Made by a program: the position numbers and the translations under genes
The notes under the pieces: generated by a model
What the model saw: only the letters and a program-made list of their open reading frames with translations
Databases searched by the model: none
Told to the model about the DNA's origin: nothing
Source of the DNA: Dyadobacter psychrotolerans
GTDB taxonomy: Bacteria > Bacteroidota > Bacteroidia > Cytophagales > Spirosomataceae
Reading direction: 5' to 3'
NCBI RefSeq assembly: GCF_004349265.1
Contig: NZ_SMFL01000006.1
Span: forward strand, 248,001 to 312,000
DNA length: 64,000 bases
In this document: in pieces, positions 27,340-36,623 of the stretch
How positions within the stretch are numbered: position 1 is the stretch's first letter
Layout of the letters: each line of letters opens with the position of its first letter

Positions 27340-28701
27340 ATGAAAACGCTCATTGTAAATGCCCTGGTGGTAAATGAAAATAAGATTCAGCAATCTGACG
27401 TACTAATTGTTGACGGTCACATTCAGAGAATTGGGAATGACCTGCAGCATGTAGCTGCCGACAGAATTATCGACGCTCAGGGATTGCACTTAATGCCTGG
27501 AATCATTGATGATCAGGTACATTTCCGTGAGCCGGGACTTACCTATAAAGCAAATATTTACACTGAGGCAAAGGCAGCTGTTGCCGGTGGGGTTACTTCC
27601 TTTATGGAAATGCCAAATACTGTTCCAAATACCTTAACCCAGTCTCTTCTAACCGATAAATACAACATTGCAAACGAAACGTCGCTGGCCAATTATTCAT
27701 TTTTCATGGGTGCTTCCAATGACAATTATGACGAAGTCATGCGGACCAATCCCAGCGAGGTTTGCGGTATAAAAATCTTTATGGGTTCCTCCACAGGAAA
27801 CATGTTGGTGGATGCACCAGAGGTTCTTGAAAAGATATTCGCAAATGCTCCATGCATTATAGCAACGCATTGTGAAGACGAGCCAACCGTGAAACAGCGG
27901 ATGGAATTTTATAAGGAAAAGTATGGAGAGAATGTACCCTACAACATTCATGCTTTAATTCGAAACGAAGAAGCCTGCCTGACGTCTTCCAGTTTTGCGG
28001 TTTCCTTAGCGCAAAAGCACAATACACGTCTACATATCCTGCATATTTCGACGGGAGATGAAGTATTTCTTTTTCAACCGGGAGAAAGGATAAACGGGCA
28101 GATATTACTGGCCGACAACCAACCTAAATTGATTACATCCGAGGCATGTGTTCATCATTTATGGTTCGACGCTGAGGATTATCACCGGCTTGGTAACAAA
28201 ATCAAATGTAATCCGGCCATTAAAGCACCGCATCACAAGGAAGCAATTTTACAGGCTGTGCTGGATAACCGTATTGATGTGATCGCAACAGATCATGCCC
28301 CACACACCATTGAGGAAAAAGCGCAGCCTTACTGGCAGTCGCCGTCGGGTTTACCGCTTGTGCAGCATACGCTTAACGTAATGCTTGAACTAAGCAAGCA
28401 GGGAAAGATTTCCTTGGAAAGAGCCATTGAAAAAATGACGCATTCAGTTGCAGATTGTTTCGGAGTAAAAGATCGGGGGTATATTCGCGAAGGATACTGG
28501 GCAGATTTAATTCTGGTTGATCTGAATGCAGAGACAAAAGTTACGCAGGATAAGATTTATTCCAAATGCGGATGGTCTCCGTTTGAGGGAACCGATTTTC
28601 ACTCAAAAGTAACCCATACCTTCGTATCCGGACATTTGGTATACGAAAACGGAAATTTTGATGAATCTGTAAAAGGGAAACGCCTACTTTTTAACCGCTA
28701 A
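27340..28701 (+). CDS. pyrC: Dihydroorotase (class I-like)
   Basis: A 453-residue amidohydrolase that closes carbamoyl aspartate to dihydroorotate in pyrimidine synthesis. The ATG at 27340 (MKTLIVNALVVNENKIQQ) is preferred over a TTG at 27304. Family marks: GIIDDQVHFREPGLTYKANI, GGVTSFMEMPNTVPNT, THCEDE, HILHIS and ATDHAPHT. The first metal-binding His of the usual D-x-H-x-H-x-R motif is Gln here (DDQVHFRE); the later His residues and the Asp of TDHAPH are kept. The same Gln is, as far as I recall, usual in Bacteroidota PyrC, so the enzyme is probably active. Convergent with the Nudix gene, sharing 18 bases. Confidence 0.92.
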   Translation: MKTLIVNALVVNENKIQQSDVLIVDGHIQRIGNDLQHVAADRIIDAQGLHLMPGIIDDQVHFREPGLTYKANIYTEAKAAVAGGVTSFMEMPNTVPNTLTQSLLTDKYNIANETSLANYSFFMGASNDNYDEVMRTNPSEVCGIKIFMGSSTGNMLVDAPEVLEKIFANAPCIIATHCEDEPTVKQRMEFYKEKYGENVPYNIHALIRNEEACLTSSSFAVSLAQKHNTRLHILHISTGDEVFLFQPGERINGQILLADNQPKLITSEACVHHLWFDAEDYHRLGNKIKCNPAIKAPHHKEAILQAVLDNRIDVIATDHAPHTIEEKAQPYWQSPSGLPLVQHTLNVMLELSKQGKISLERAIEKMTHSVADCFGVKDRGYIREGYWADLILVDLNAETKVTQDKIYSKCGWSPFEGTDFHSKVTHTFVSGHLVYENGNFDESVKGKRLLFNR

Positions 28702-29109
28702 ATACTGATAATAATTTTGGATAATACCAAGGTCACCATCTGTCCAATCCAATGACTGCAAATCGTCTGGTTCGAGCCAGATGATTTGTTCATGTTCGGT
28801 AAGAACAATATTTTCTGTTTTAAGGCTACAGACAAAAGGAACGAGGATAATTTCGCGCCAGCCCTGGTCTATTATTGTAACAGGAAGTTTATCAATAATA
28901 TGAATTTCAACGCCGAGTTCTTCCATGATCTCACGTTCAAGCGTTTGCTCGTCAGTTTCGTTCTCCTCCTGCTTACCGCCCGGAAATTCCCACTTCAAAG
29001 GAAAGGATAAAAATGGGCTGCGCTGTCCGGCCAGTATTTTCCCCTGATGTTCGATAATAGCACAAGGCACTCTCACAACCAATTTTACGGGAACCAGGGT
29101 TTCAATCAT
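28684..29109 (-). CDS. Nudix hydrolase, MutT-like
   Basis: A 141-residue protein from ATG 29107-29109 (MIETLVPVKLVVRVPCAIIE); a longer frame upstream is less likely. The Nudix box G-x5-E-x7-REUxEExGU is complete (GKQEENETDEQTLEREIMEE, then LGV). The length and the WEFPGGK lead-in fit 8-oxo-dGTP diphosphatase-type MutT proteins, which cleanse the nucleotide pool or hydrolyse other nucleoside diphosphate derivatives. The 3' end overlaps pyrC by 18 bases on the opposite strand. Confidence 0.9.
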   Translation of the reverse strand: MIETLVPVKLVVRVPCAIIEHQGKILAGQRSPFLSFPLKWEFPGGKQEENETDEQTLEREIMEELGVEIHIIDKLPVTIIDQGWREIILVPFVCSLKTENIVLTEHEQIIWLEPDDLQSLDWTDGDLGIIQNYYQYLAVKK

Positions 29110-29249
29110 ATGGGCGGTTACACTAATTTTACCGCAAAAGTACAAAAATTTGTATTAAAATAGAAGAGATTGGGATGATGTTTTATTTCGTAATCATTTA
29201 ATAATGTGAGCGATTAAATGATGTTCCGGCTTACAATAACTTATTCAGG

Positions 29250-30275
29250 CTAAAACAATTCTCCTGAACGATGTCTTGGTAAAATACCTAAATGACGGAA
29301 TGCTTTTTCAGTTACTTCCCTTCCCCTTGAAGTTCGTTTCAAATAACCTTCTTTAATCAGAAAAGGCTCATATACTTCCTCGATCGTTTCTGCTTCCTCG
29401 CCACATGCCGTTGCAATCGTTGAAAGCCCTACCGGGCCACCTTTGAATTTTTCAATAATGGTACTCAGGATACGGTTGTCCATTTCATCAAGACCATTTT
29501 GATCGACATCCAAGGCAAGCAGAGCCATTTCGGCAATAGCGACGGTTACACGGCCATTTCCTTTTACCTGTGCGAAATCACGGGTACGGCGTAGCAAATT
29601 GTTGGCAATACGGGGAGTTCCGCGGCTTCTTCTGGCAATTTCAAAAGCGGCATCGTCTTCCAAAGGCGTTCCTAATATGGCCGCCGAACGTTTTAAAATG
29701 GTAGTCAAAAGTTGCGCATCGTAATATTCAAGGCGTGCATTAATACCAAATCTGGCACGCAATGGCGATGTAAGCATTCCTGCCCGGGTGGTTGCGCCAA
29801 TAAGTGTAAATGGATTCAGCCCGATCTGTATGCTTCTTGCATTGGGACCGCTATCAAGCATGATGTCGATTTTGTAATCCTCCATGGCAGAATACAGATA
29901 TTCTTCTACAATCGGGTTCAGGCGATGTATTTCGTCGATAAACAAGACGTCGTGCTCCTGAAGATTTGTAAGCAGGCCGGCAAGATCACTCGGTTTATCT
30001 AAGACAGGCCCGGAAGTGATTTTAATACCTGCACCCAATTCATTGGCAACAATATTAGACAAAGTCGTTTTACCCAAACCCGGAGGTCCGTGCAGCAAAA
30101 CGTGATCAAGCGCATCCCCCCGCTGGCGGGCAGCCTGAACAAAAATTTTCAGATTTTCGAGAATTTTATCCTGTCCTGTGAAATCATCAAATGACAACGG
30201 GCGAAGTGCCCGCTCAATTTCCTTTTCGGTATTTGAAAGGCTTTCTTTATCTCCGGACAGATAATCCTGGCGCAT
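29250..30275 (-). CDS. ruvB: Holliday junction branch migration helicase RuvB
   Basis: A 341-residue AAA+ ATPase that drives branch migration with RuvA. It has the family start [20 protein letters not shown], Walker [10 protein letters not shown] (about residues 64-72), Walker B LFIDEIHR, sensor 1 GATTRAG with the trans-acting arginine, and the C-terminal winged helix ([40 protein letters not shown]). Length is normal. No ruvA or ruvC is adjacent. Confidence 0.97.
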   Translation of the reverse strand: MRQDYLSGDKESLSNTEKEIERALRPLSFDDFTGQDKILENLKIFVQAARQRGDALDHVLLHGPPGLGKTTLSNIVANELGAGIKITSGPVLDKPSDLAGLLTNLQEHDVLFIDEIHRLNPIVEEYLYSAMEDYKIDIMLDSGPNARSIQIGLNPFTLIGATTRAGMLTSPLRARFGINARLEYYDAQLLTTILKRSAAILGTPLEDDAAFEIARRSRGTPRIANNLLRRTRDFAQVKGNGRVTVAIAEMALLALDVDQNGLDEMDNRILSTIIEKFKGGPVGLSTIATACGEEAETIEEVYEPFLIKEGYLKRTSRGREVTEKAFRHLGILPRHRSGELF

Positions 30276-30374
30276 GTTTCTATTAAAAATCAGTTGTTAA
30301 GTTGGAGCAAATCATCATTTTCTGTCCAACCATCTAGTCAAAAATAACCGTTTTAATTGGCAAAACCGAACAAC

Positions 30375-33257
30375 CTAACGCACTACAAGAACAGAACCAC
30401 GCTTCACAACCGGATTTCGCTCGGGGAAATACAGTGCTTCATAAGATATTACGTAGGGATAAACACCTGGTAAAACTTTCTGGCCCTTGTATGTTCCATC
30501 CCAGCGATCTTCAATCTCTGTTGTGGCATAAATAACTTCACCCCAGCGGTTGTATATCCTGATTGAAAATTTGGTATAATACGCTCCGAAAACTTCAAGT
30601 CTTTCATTATGACCCTCTCCATCTGGTGAAAACGCGTCCGGAATAAAGAATCTTGGTTCACATTTATCAACTACATTTGTTGATTGCTCTGCTACACAAC
30701 CTTCTTTATTGGTTGCAATAACAGTGTAAGTTCCTTCTGTGTTGACTGTAACCGTTCGTGTAGTATCGCCGGAATGCGGCCATTCGTATTTGGCAACACC
30801 AACTCCGTTTGCATCAAGGATTGTTGAGCCTCCGTCAGGTATACATATCACATATTCGGGAGCAAGGTTTAAGATCGGAGATGGTCTTTCACCAACAGCT
30901 ATTGTATCAGAATTAAAGCAGTCGTTTCTGTCTTTCACAATCACAAAATAAGTCCCTGGTTCGCCGATTGTAACATCTCTTGTTTTTTCGCCGTTACTCC
31001 AGTTAAACTCAATCCACCTTTCACTGGCAACAGTAAGCACAATCGAGCTGTCTCTGCATAACGTCGTATCCGGGCCAATTGAAAATGCAGGCGGGCGGCG
31101 TAAGGTTATTTCAATCGTATCCGAAGCAAAACATTCGCCGTCTGGTCCGTTGTATGCAATCGCTATATATCTTCCGGTTGTCGTAGCACGGTAATCTCTC
31201 TGACGGCCAACCACTCTTCCGCGACTTATCCAGGCATATTTTTCTGCTTCAACATTCACACGTAAAGGAACGTAAGCCCCGCAGGTATCTTTATCCGGAC
31301 CCAGATTGATTTGTGAAGGTGTTTCGTAAATAGTAACCTGATTAACAATAATCGTGTCCTTACATTGATTTGAAGCACGAAGCGCCACCTGATAAATACC
31401 GGGTGCAGTGTAGGTAAAGGTCGTTTTTTGTTCCTTTGACGGAGCAGTAAATTCTGGTGCGGCCGGATCGTAGTTAAAGTCCCAGGAATAAGTGTCTTTT
31501 ATCGGATCGCAAATAGGGCTTGCCTCGAAAGTAGTTGGCTCATTGGTACAAAAACCTTCTGCCTCAAAACCAGGCCCGGATGATTCCTGACTAAAATCCT
31601 GAACCATATTCGGCAATCCCAGCTGACTGTTTTTACCTCCTAAAAATGCTCCTTCGCGGTCATACTCAATACCGGAAAGTGAATTTCCTTCCGGTTCACT
31701 AATGGAGGCCAAATAGTCGCTTCCCTGGATAGACATGTATATCTTCCCATCCGGTGCAAACTGCAGTGCCCCGTATTTCTGAGTAGCCGAACTATCTATG
31801 GTAATAGCCGTTTCGGTCAGGAGGCTATCCGGCAACGTCAGATCATATTGTTTGAGAACCGATTTGGTCCCATTTTCTCCCTGAAACGATATATACATTT
31901 TTTCCCCGCTTGCCGAAAACTCTATACCGTAAGCAATGGGCGGCGCCGCACCCAGGTCAATGGTTTTATCGTAAGTAAGTACCCCAGTTGAATCATTAAA
32001 ACTAAAAAGTTCGACATAATTCTTTGGCGGACCCGGAATGATTACTGCAAGCCTGCGCTGCCCGGTTGTACTGTCAGGAGAAGAAAATTTCATATAACCT
32101 TCCGCTTTATTCAGACTGTCATGAGCCATCCCCAACGATGGTGCGCTGGTTTCTGTCAAACCGCCGGTGGTTGCATGAAAAATGCGAAATTTATTTGTTC
32201 CATAATCATGGGAAATAACCCAGTATGTACTGTCACGATCATTACGGGCAGAAACAATTCTTTCCGTTGTTGGCTGCTGTAAAGTTGTATTTTGTTCTAT
32301 AATGGCCCCTTTTCCATTATTTCTTCTCATATCTACTACGCTTACAGTCAGCAGTTTCTCTCCGTTAATATCCGAAGTTGTGAAGACATTGAACAGATAT
32401 TCACAACCTTTACAGGTCGGTTGCGGAACAATCAGTACCGATTGTGTACTGTTCGGACTTCCCTTCATAGGCGCACAGGTAGTCCCGAAACAAGTCATCT
32501 CCTCTCCGTCCTTATTCCATATTTTTATACCATCGGAGTAGAAGAGTAACTGACCTTTTGAATTTGCTATGGCAGACGTTCCTTCGGGTGTATTAATTTT
32601 TCCGTCTGTAATCGGTGTGGGCGGGTTATTGGAAAAATCTAAACCTGCATTTCCACCAAAGAACCACTTAGAACCTTCCTGTGCAGCCGGTTCCATACAT
32701 ATTTTGACATTGACGCGATCCTGTATCTTACATCCGTTTGGAAGGATAACCTCCACCGAATAACAGCCGGAACTATCCACTTCAAGTACCTGGGTCGTAT
32801 CACCTTTGGGATACCAGACATATTTTGCTCCTTCAGGTGCTCCGTCAGGATACGGATCAAGTTTTAATGTAGTTCCCGGACAAATAGTCGTATCAGTAAA
32901 CCATTTTTGAAATGCAGGCGGAAGTTCTCCAATTGTTACAGACTGCATAACTGTTTCGGTAGCCCCCCCTGTTTTGGTACGAATCAACGTAACAGTATAA
33001 GTCCCGGGTGAAGCATAAGAATGCTGCGCAATCCGCCGGGTATCAGTCGCTCCCCCTTCTCCGAAATTCCATTGCCACGCAATCGCTGTTGTAAGCGTAT
33101 CGCTAAACGTGGTTGAATCTGCATCGCAATCAGGATTTTGCATGCACTGCCCCTTTACCACAAAAGGAGTTTGCGCTTTCGCATACACTGCCGAAAGCAG
33201 CATCAGAAAGAAAAAACAATAAAATTGTTGCGACAATGTATTATAAAATCGACTCAT
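30375..33257 (-). CDS. Large exported PKD/propeller protein with type B type IX secretion signal
   Basis: A 960-residue secreted or surface protein. A signal peptide (SAVYAKAQ) is followed by a PKD domain (about 45-110: WQWNFGEGGATDTRRIAQHS), a propeller-like middle (about 190-560), a second PKD domain (TYSWDFNYDPAAPEFTAPSK, TYTAPGIYQVALRA) and several Ig-like segments with SIGPDTTLCRDSSIVL and NLAPEYVICIPDGG. The last 90 residues are a gliding-motility (CHU-type, type B) C-terminal signal: FFIPDAFSPDGEGHNERLEV, IRIYNRWGEVIY, DGTYKGQKVLPGVYPYVI. Such domains send cargo through the type IX system and usually need a PorP/SprF partner, which is encoded divergently next door. Ligand unknown. Confidence 0.92.
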   Translation of the reverse strand: MSRFYNTLSQQFYCFFFLMLLSAVYAKAQTPFVVKGQCMQNPDCDADSTTFSDTLTTAIAWQWNFGEGGATDTRRIAQHSYASPGTYTVTLIRTKTGGATETVMQSVTIGELPPAFQKWFTDTTICPGTTLKLDPYPDGAPEGAKYVWYPKGDTTQVLEVDSSGCYSVEVILPNGCKIQDRVNVKICMEPAAQEGSKWFFGGNAGLDFSNNPPTPITDGKINTPEGTSAIANSKGQLLFYSDGIKIWNKDGEEMTCFGTTCAPMKGSPNSTQSVLIVPQPTCKGCEYLFNVFTTSDINGEKLLTVSVVDMRRNNGKGAIIEQNTTLQQPTTERIVSARNDRDSTYWVISHDYGTNKFRIFHATTGGLTETSAPSLGMAHDSLNKAEGYMKFSSPDSTTGQRRLAVIIPGPPKNYVELFSFNDSTGVLTYDKTIDLGAAPPIAYGIEFSASGEKMYISFQGENGTKSVLKQYDLTLPDSLLTETAITIDSSATQKYGALQFAPDGKIYMSIQGSDYLASISEPEGNSLSGIEYDREGAFLGGKNSQLGLPNMVQDFSQESSGPGFEAEGFCTNEPTTFEASPICDPIKDTYSWDFNYDPAAPEFTAPSKEQKTTFTYTAPGIYQVALRASNQCKDTIIVNQVTIYETPSQINLGPDKDTCGAYVPLRVNVEAEKYAWISRGRVVGRQRDYRATTTGRYIAIAYNGPDGECFASDTIEITLRRPPAFSIGPDTTLCRDSSIVLTVASERWIEFNWSNGEKTRDVTIGEPGTYFVIVKDRNDCFNSDTIAVGERPSPILNLAPEYVICIPDGGSTILDANGVGVAKYEWPHSGDTTRTVTVNTEGTYTVIATNKEGCVAEQSTNVVDKCEPRFFIPDAFSPDGEGHNERLEVFGAYYTKFSIRIYNRWGEVIYATTEIEDRWDGTYKGQKVLPGVYPYVISYEALYFPERNPVVKRGSVLVVR

Positions 33258-33482
33258 GTTTCGTTACTAGATCAAGCACCCCTACCACTCTTTTTGGACA
33301 ATCATATTACCCGACTATTCTAACGAAAATAAAATGTTAAAATTTTGTGCGGTAATGTCATAAAAACCATTCTAATTTGAATATTAATACGCAATTTGGT
33401 GGCATTTTGTGAAATTATTTTTTGGAATTTTTTTCTTCGTTTAAAGTTAGTGTTGTGAAAAGCGCAGTAATGTATAATATTT

Positions 33483-34517
33483 ATGATCAAGCATATACTT
33501 TCTTTATTGGTACTGACACTTCTTTGCCAGAAAGGTTGGAGTCAGGATCCACAATTTTCGCAGTTTTACGCTAACCCGCTGTACCTTAATCCGGCCCTTG
33601 CGGGAGGAGCGCTTGCACCACGTGCAACCGTAAATTACCGTAATCAGTGGCCATCTCTTTCTGCCAATTTTGTAACAACCAGCTTTGGTGCTGACGTGTT
33701 CCTTCCAAATTACAATAGTGGATTAGGTGTTTTGGTAACTATGGATAGCCAGGGACTTGGTAATCTTAAATCAACTGATATTGCCCTACAATACTCGTAC
33801 CAGGTTCAGCTTAACGATGTTACGTCTCTGCGACTTGGGATACAGGGAGGATTTGCATCAAGAACCCTCGATTACTTTGGCTTAACTTTTGGTGATCAGT
33901 ACAACAATGGCGGCTTAATACCGGGCCAGCCATCAGGAGATCCGTTCGCTCAGGGAGCACCAAATGTCAATTATGCTGACTTCGGCTCTGGTTTAATGCT
34001 TTACTCTGATTGGTATTGGGCAGGTATTTCAGCTCATCATCTTAACAGACCAAACCAGGCTTTTTCTTCTGTGACTGAGGCGAGACTTCCTGTGAAAGCA
34101 AGTTTTCAGGCGGGTTTACGAATTCCTTTTGCCGGATATACTTATCTTGGAAATGAGATTGATAAAGAAAAGAGTATATCTCCTGCTATCATGTATAAAA
34201 AACAGGGCAAGTACGACCAGTTTGATGCCGGATTGTATGTAACGCTTGAACCTTTGGTTTTAGGAGCATGGTATCGAGGTATTCCGTTTAAAAAATATGA
34301 GCAGAACATTAATAATCATGAGTCTCTTGTTTTCCTTGCAGGTTTTCGTCAGGACAAATTCTCAATTGGTTATAGTTACGATCTGACAATCTCTACATTA
34401 GGTGCAAGCAGCGGCGGAGCGCATGAAATATCGTTATCTTATGTATTTGAGCCACTTACTCCTAAACAAAAGAGAAGCAAAAGCAGCAAAAAACAGCTTT
34501 CCTGCCCGAAATTCTAG
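33483..34517 (+). CDS. PorP/SprF family type IX secretion outer membrane protein
   Basis: A 344-residue outer membrane protein. The signal peptide ends CQKGWSQ and is followed by the hallmark DPQFSQFYANPLYLNPALAG. Later come YRNQWPSL, a barrel of about 14 strands and RQDKFSIGYSYDLTIS near the end. PorP/SprF proteins attach or help export cargo carrying type B C-terminal signals. The divergent neighbour is such a cargo, so the two probably form a pair. A basic tail (KQKRSKSSKKQLSC) follows the barrel, which is unusual since barrels normally end on an aromatic residue. Confidence 0.93.
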   Translation: MIKHILSLLVLTLLCQKGWSQDPQFSQFYANPLYLNPALAGGALAPRATVNYRNQWPSLSANFVTTSFGADVFLPNYNSGLGVLVTMDSQGLGNLKSTDIALQYSYQVQLNDVTSLRLGIQGGFASRTLDYFGLTFGDQYNNGGLIPGQPSGDPFAQGAPNVNYADFGSGLMLYSDWYWAGISAHHLNRPNQAFSSVTEARLPVKASFQAGLRIPFAGYTYLGNEIDKEKSISPAIMYKKQGKYDQFDAGLYVTLEPLVLGAWYRGIPFKKYEQNINNHESLVFLAGFRQDKFSIGYSYDLTISTLGASSGGAHEISLSYVFEPLTPKQKRSKSSKKQLSCPKF

Positions 34518-34630
34518 GATTTACTAAACGATGTTGTTTCCTAAAATAAATAATTTGCAGCTCCCGGGTAAAGTCAATAATACGTCGTCTTATTAGCAGT
34601 AATATTCAATCCATTTTTATAATACTTCTA

Positions 34631-35419
34631 ATGAAAAAATATTTCAAGCCTGGGAAATTCTTTACATTTCTGATCTTAACGATCTGTATGAGTTCCCTGG
34701 CTTTTGCTGCAAAAAGGGAATTTTATGAAATTAAGATTTACCATCTTAAGAGTAAAGACCAGGAAACACGGGTTGAAAACTTTTTAAAAGATGCTTACCT
34801 GCCTGCTTTGCATCGTGCGGGGATAAAAAGTGTGGGCGTATTTAAACCAGTACTTACTGATACTTCTGCCGGAAAGCTGATTTATGTGTTTACCCCTTTA
34901 AAATCACTGGATCAACTCCTTAAACTTCCCAAATCACTGGATAAAGATGCCGCATATCTGGCAGCCGGTAAAGATTATATCGACGCAGATTACAAAAATC
35001 CTCCTTACTTCCGGATCGAATCAATCGTTTTGCAGGCATTTACTGAAATGCCGATGTTTGAAAAACCAAAGCTTGACGGACCAAAAAACGAACGTGTCTA
35101 TGAGCTGCGCAGTTACGAAAGCCATACCGAGAAAATTTACTGGAACAAAGTAAAAATGTTCAATGTCGGTGGTGAAGTTCCTCTTTTTAGACGACTTGGT
35201 TTTAATGCTGTATTTTATGGCGAAGTAGTTGCCGGCAGCCACATGCCAAATTTGATGTACATGACTACATTTCCAAACAAGGCATCCCGTGACGAACACT
35301 GGAAAGCCTTTAGTGCTGATGAAGAATGGAATAAACTTAAAGTAAATCCTGAATATCAGAATAACGTTTCTAAAAACGTTCAGCTTTTTTTATTCCCGAC
35401 GGAGTATTCGGATATTTAG
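34631..35419 (+). CDS. Exported NIPSNAP family protein
   Basis: A 262-residue protein with a signal peptide (LTICMSSLAFA) and two NIPSNAP domains, each a ferredoxin-like fold: residues about 28-130 (YEIKIYHLKSKDQETRVENF) and about 148-262 (YELRSYESHTEKIYWNKVKM; NLMYMTTFPNKASRDEHWKA). Paired NIPSNAP proteins of this kind are common in Bacteroidota; their function is unknown. Monocistronic. Confidence 0.88.
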   Translation: MKKYFKPGKFFTFLILTICMSSLAFAAKREFYEIKIYHLKSKDQETRVENFLKDAYLPALHRAGIKSVGVFKPVLTDTSAGKLIYVFTPLKSLDQLLKLPKSLDKDAAYLAAGKDYIDADYKNPPYFRIESIVLQAFTEMPMFEKPKLDGPKNERVYELRSYESHTEKIYWNKVKMFNVGGEVPLFRRLGFNAVFYGEVVAGSHMPNLMYMTTFPNKASRDEHWKAFSADEEWNKLKVNPEYQNNVSKNVQLFLFPTEYSDI

Positions 35420-35431
35420 TATTTCAATATT

Positions 35432-35485
35432 AACATTAAGGAGTTAAGGTTTATTAAGTCTTAATTTTCTTAACTCCTTAATGTT
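35432..35485. terminator. Bidirectional hairpin between NIPSNAP gene and murQ
   Basis: A perfect 17-bp inverted repeat (35432-35448 with 35469-35485; aacattaaggagttaag) around a 20-nt loop, 12 bases beyond the NIPSNAP stop and 2 bases beyond the murQ stop. Likely terminates both convergent genes, though T-runs are short. Confidence 0.75.
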
Positions 35486-35487
35486 TA

Positions 35488-36291
35488 CTACTTTTTCACC
35501 GCCTCAATCGCTCCGCGAACGCTTCCATGTTCTTCAAGCAAAGACTCCGCTTCATCTGGTGAAACACCCAATTCATCGATGATCATGCGAATAGCCCGGT
35601 TAACAAGCTTTTCGTTTGTCATTTGCATATCGATCATTTTGTTCCCTTTTACTTTTCCAAGGCGGATCATAACTGCCGTCGAGATCATATTCAAAACCAG
35701 TTTCTGGGCAGTTCCTGCTTTCATACGCGTGCTTCCTGTCAAAAACTCCGGCCCCACAACTACCTCAACCGGAAATTCCGCTGCCTTGGCAACCGGTGAC
35801 CCGTCATTACAAACCACACATCCTGTAAGCAAACCGGCCTCTTTTGCTTTATTTAAACCACCGATAACATACGGCGTTCTACCCGAAGCGGCAATGCCAA
35901 TGAGTGTATCGTTTTGTGTCAGGGCATAAGGCTCTAAATCTACCCACGCCTGATTCCAGTCGTCCTCAGCATTTTCCACCGCCTTTCTAATCGCTTTATC
36001 TCCTCCTGCAATGATTCCTACAACCAGATCGAAAGGAACTCCAAATGTTGGCGGACATTCCGAAGCATCCACGACACCCAGACGCCCGCTTGTACCTGCA
36101 CCAATATAAAACAGTCTTCCACCATCCTTCATACGCGGAACAATTTCTTCCACCAGGGCCTCAATCTGAGGAAGAGATTTTTGTACGGCAAGAGGTACGG
36201 TCTGGTCTTCCTGATTGATGGAATGCAGAATTTCCTGAACTGACATTTTTTCAAGATTATTATATAAGGACGACGATTCGGTAGTTAACAT
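35488..36291 (-). CDS. murQ: N-acetylmuramic acid 6-phosphate etherase
   Basis: A 267-residue SIS-domain enzyme that removes the lactyl ether of MurNAc-6-phosphate, giving GlcNAc-6-phosphate in cell wall recycling. The family blocks are GGRLFYIGAGTSGRLGVVDA, SECPPTFGVP, IAGGDKAIRKAVENAEDD, GIAASGRTPYVIGGL and EFLTGSTRMKAGTAQKL. The SECPPTF glutamate is the catalytic acid/base known in MurQ. The protein is about 30 residues shorter than E. coli MurQ, usual in Bacteroidota. No murein transporter is adjacent. Confidence 0.95.
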   Translation of the reverse strand: MLTTESSSLYNNLEKMSVQEILHSINQEDQTVPLAVQKSLPQIEALVEEIVPRMKDGGRLFYIGAGTSGRLGVVDASECPPTFGVPFDLVVGIIAGGDKAIRKAVENAEDDWNQAWVDLEPYALTQNDTLIGIAASGRTPYVIGGLNKAKEAGLLTGCVVCNDGSPVAKAAEFPVEVVVGPEFLTGSTRMKAGTAQKLVLNMISTAVMIRLGKVKGNKMIDMQMTNEKLVNRAIRMIIDELGVSPDEAESLLEEHGSVRGAIEAVKK

Positions 36292-36393
36292 ATGAGCTGG
36301 TTTTAACTTTCAAAAGTAATTATTTTCCAATTACCATTCTTTTACCACTGTAAATTTGGTATTTATCAAAGAATATTTTCAAAAAATTGCTTC

Positions 36394-36429
36394 ATTATTT
36401 GGAAAATAAAAAGAATGACTTCTAATTTG
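36394..36429 (+). promoter_or_regulatory. Predicted ilv promoter
   Basis: A -33 box ATTATTTG (36394-36401) and a -7 box CTAATTTG (36422-36429) stand 20 bases apart, the Bacteroidota TTTG / TAnnTTTG spacing. The -33 box is identical with that of the predicted leuA promoter. Transcription would start near 36436. Confidence 0.6.
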
Positions 36430-36448
36430 TAACGAAAACATCAAAACA

Positions 36449-36460
36449 GCGAAATTTCGC
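36449..36460. promoter_or_regulatory. Palindrome shared by ilv and leu control regions
   Basis: GCGAAATTTCGC is a perfect 12-bp palindrome (14 bp with flanking A and T here). It begins 20 bases after the -7 TTTG, exactly as does the copy at 51136-51147 before leuA. The wider match is cagcgaaatttcgc-(t)-aaact. It may be an operator or a 5'-end RNA hairpin. Confidence 0.65.
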
Positions 36461-36492
36461 TAAACTAATTTTTTCCGTTTTTATCAAGAATT

Positions 36493-36561
36493 ATGAAACC
36501 GGCTATGCTCATTTCCAGTCCACTAACGGTCACGTGTACAACGTGAGTGGGACGGTATAGC
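36493..36561 (+). CDS. Predicted ilv leader peptide
   Basis: A 22-codon ORF (starts MKPAMLISSPLTVTCT) that ends just before the ilv terminator. Ten codons are Leu, Ile, Val or Thr, with Leu-Thr-Val-Thr at 36523-36534. That stretch lies in the left arm of a protector hairpin (CCAC 36520-36523 with GTGG 36548-36551; TCACGT 36530-36535 with ACGTGA 36542-36547). A ribosome stalled there would free 36544-36552 to form the antiterminator. Translation is inferred. Confidence 0.55.
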
Positions 36562-36572
36562 TAATATCCTGC

Positions 36573-36606
36573 ACCTCACTCACCACCAGGGAGTGAGGTG
36601 TTTTTA
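36573..36606 (+). terminator. ilv attenuator terminator
   Basis: Stem cacctcactc (36573-36582) with gagtgaggtg (36592-36601), followed by ttttta, only 18 bases before the ilvD ATG and after the promoter. The antiterminator gtgagtggg (36544-36552) can pair with cctcactcac (36576-36584), which would prevent the terminator stem. Confidence 0.85.
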
Positions 36607-36623
36607 TTTACAATATATTCACC

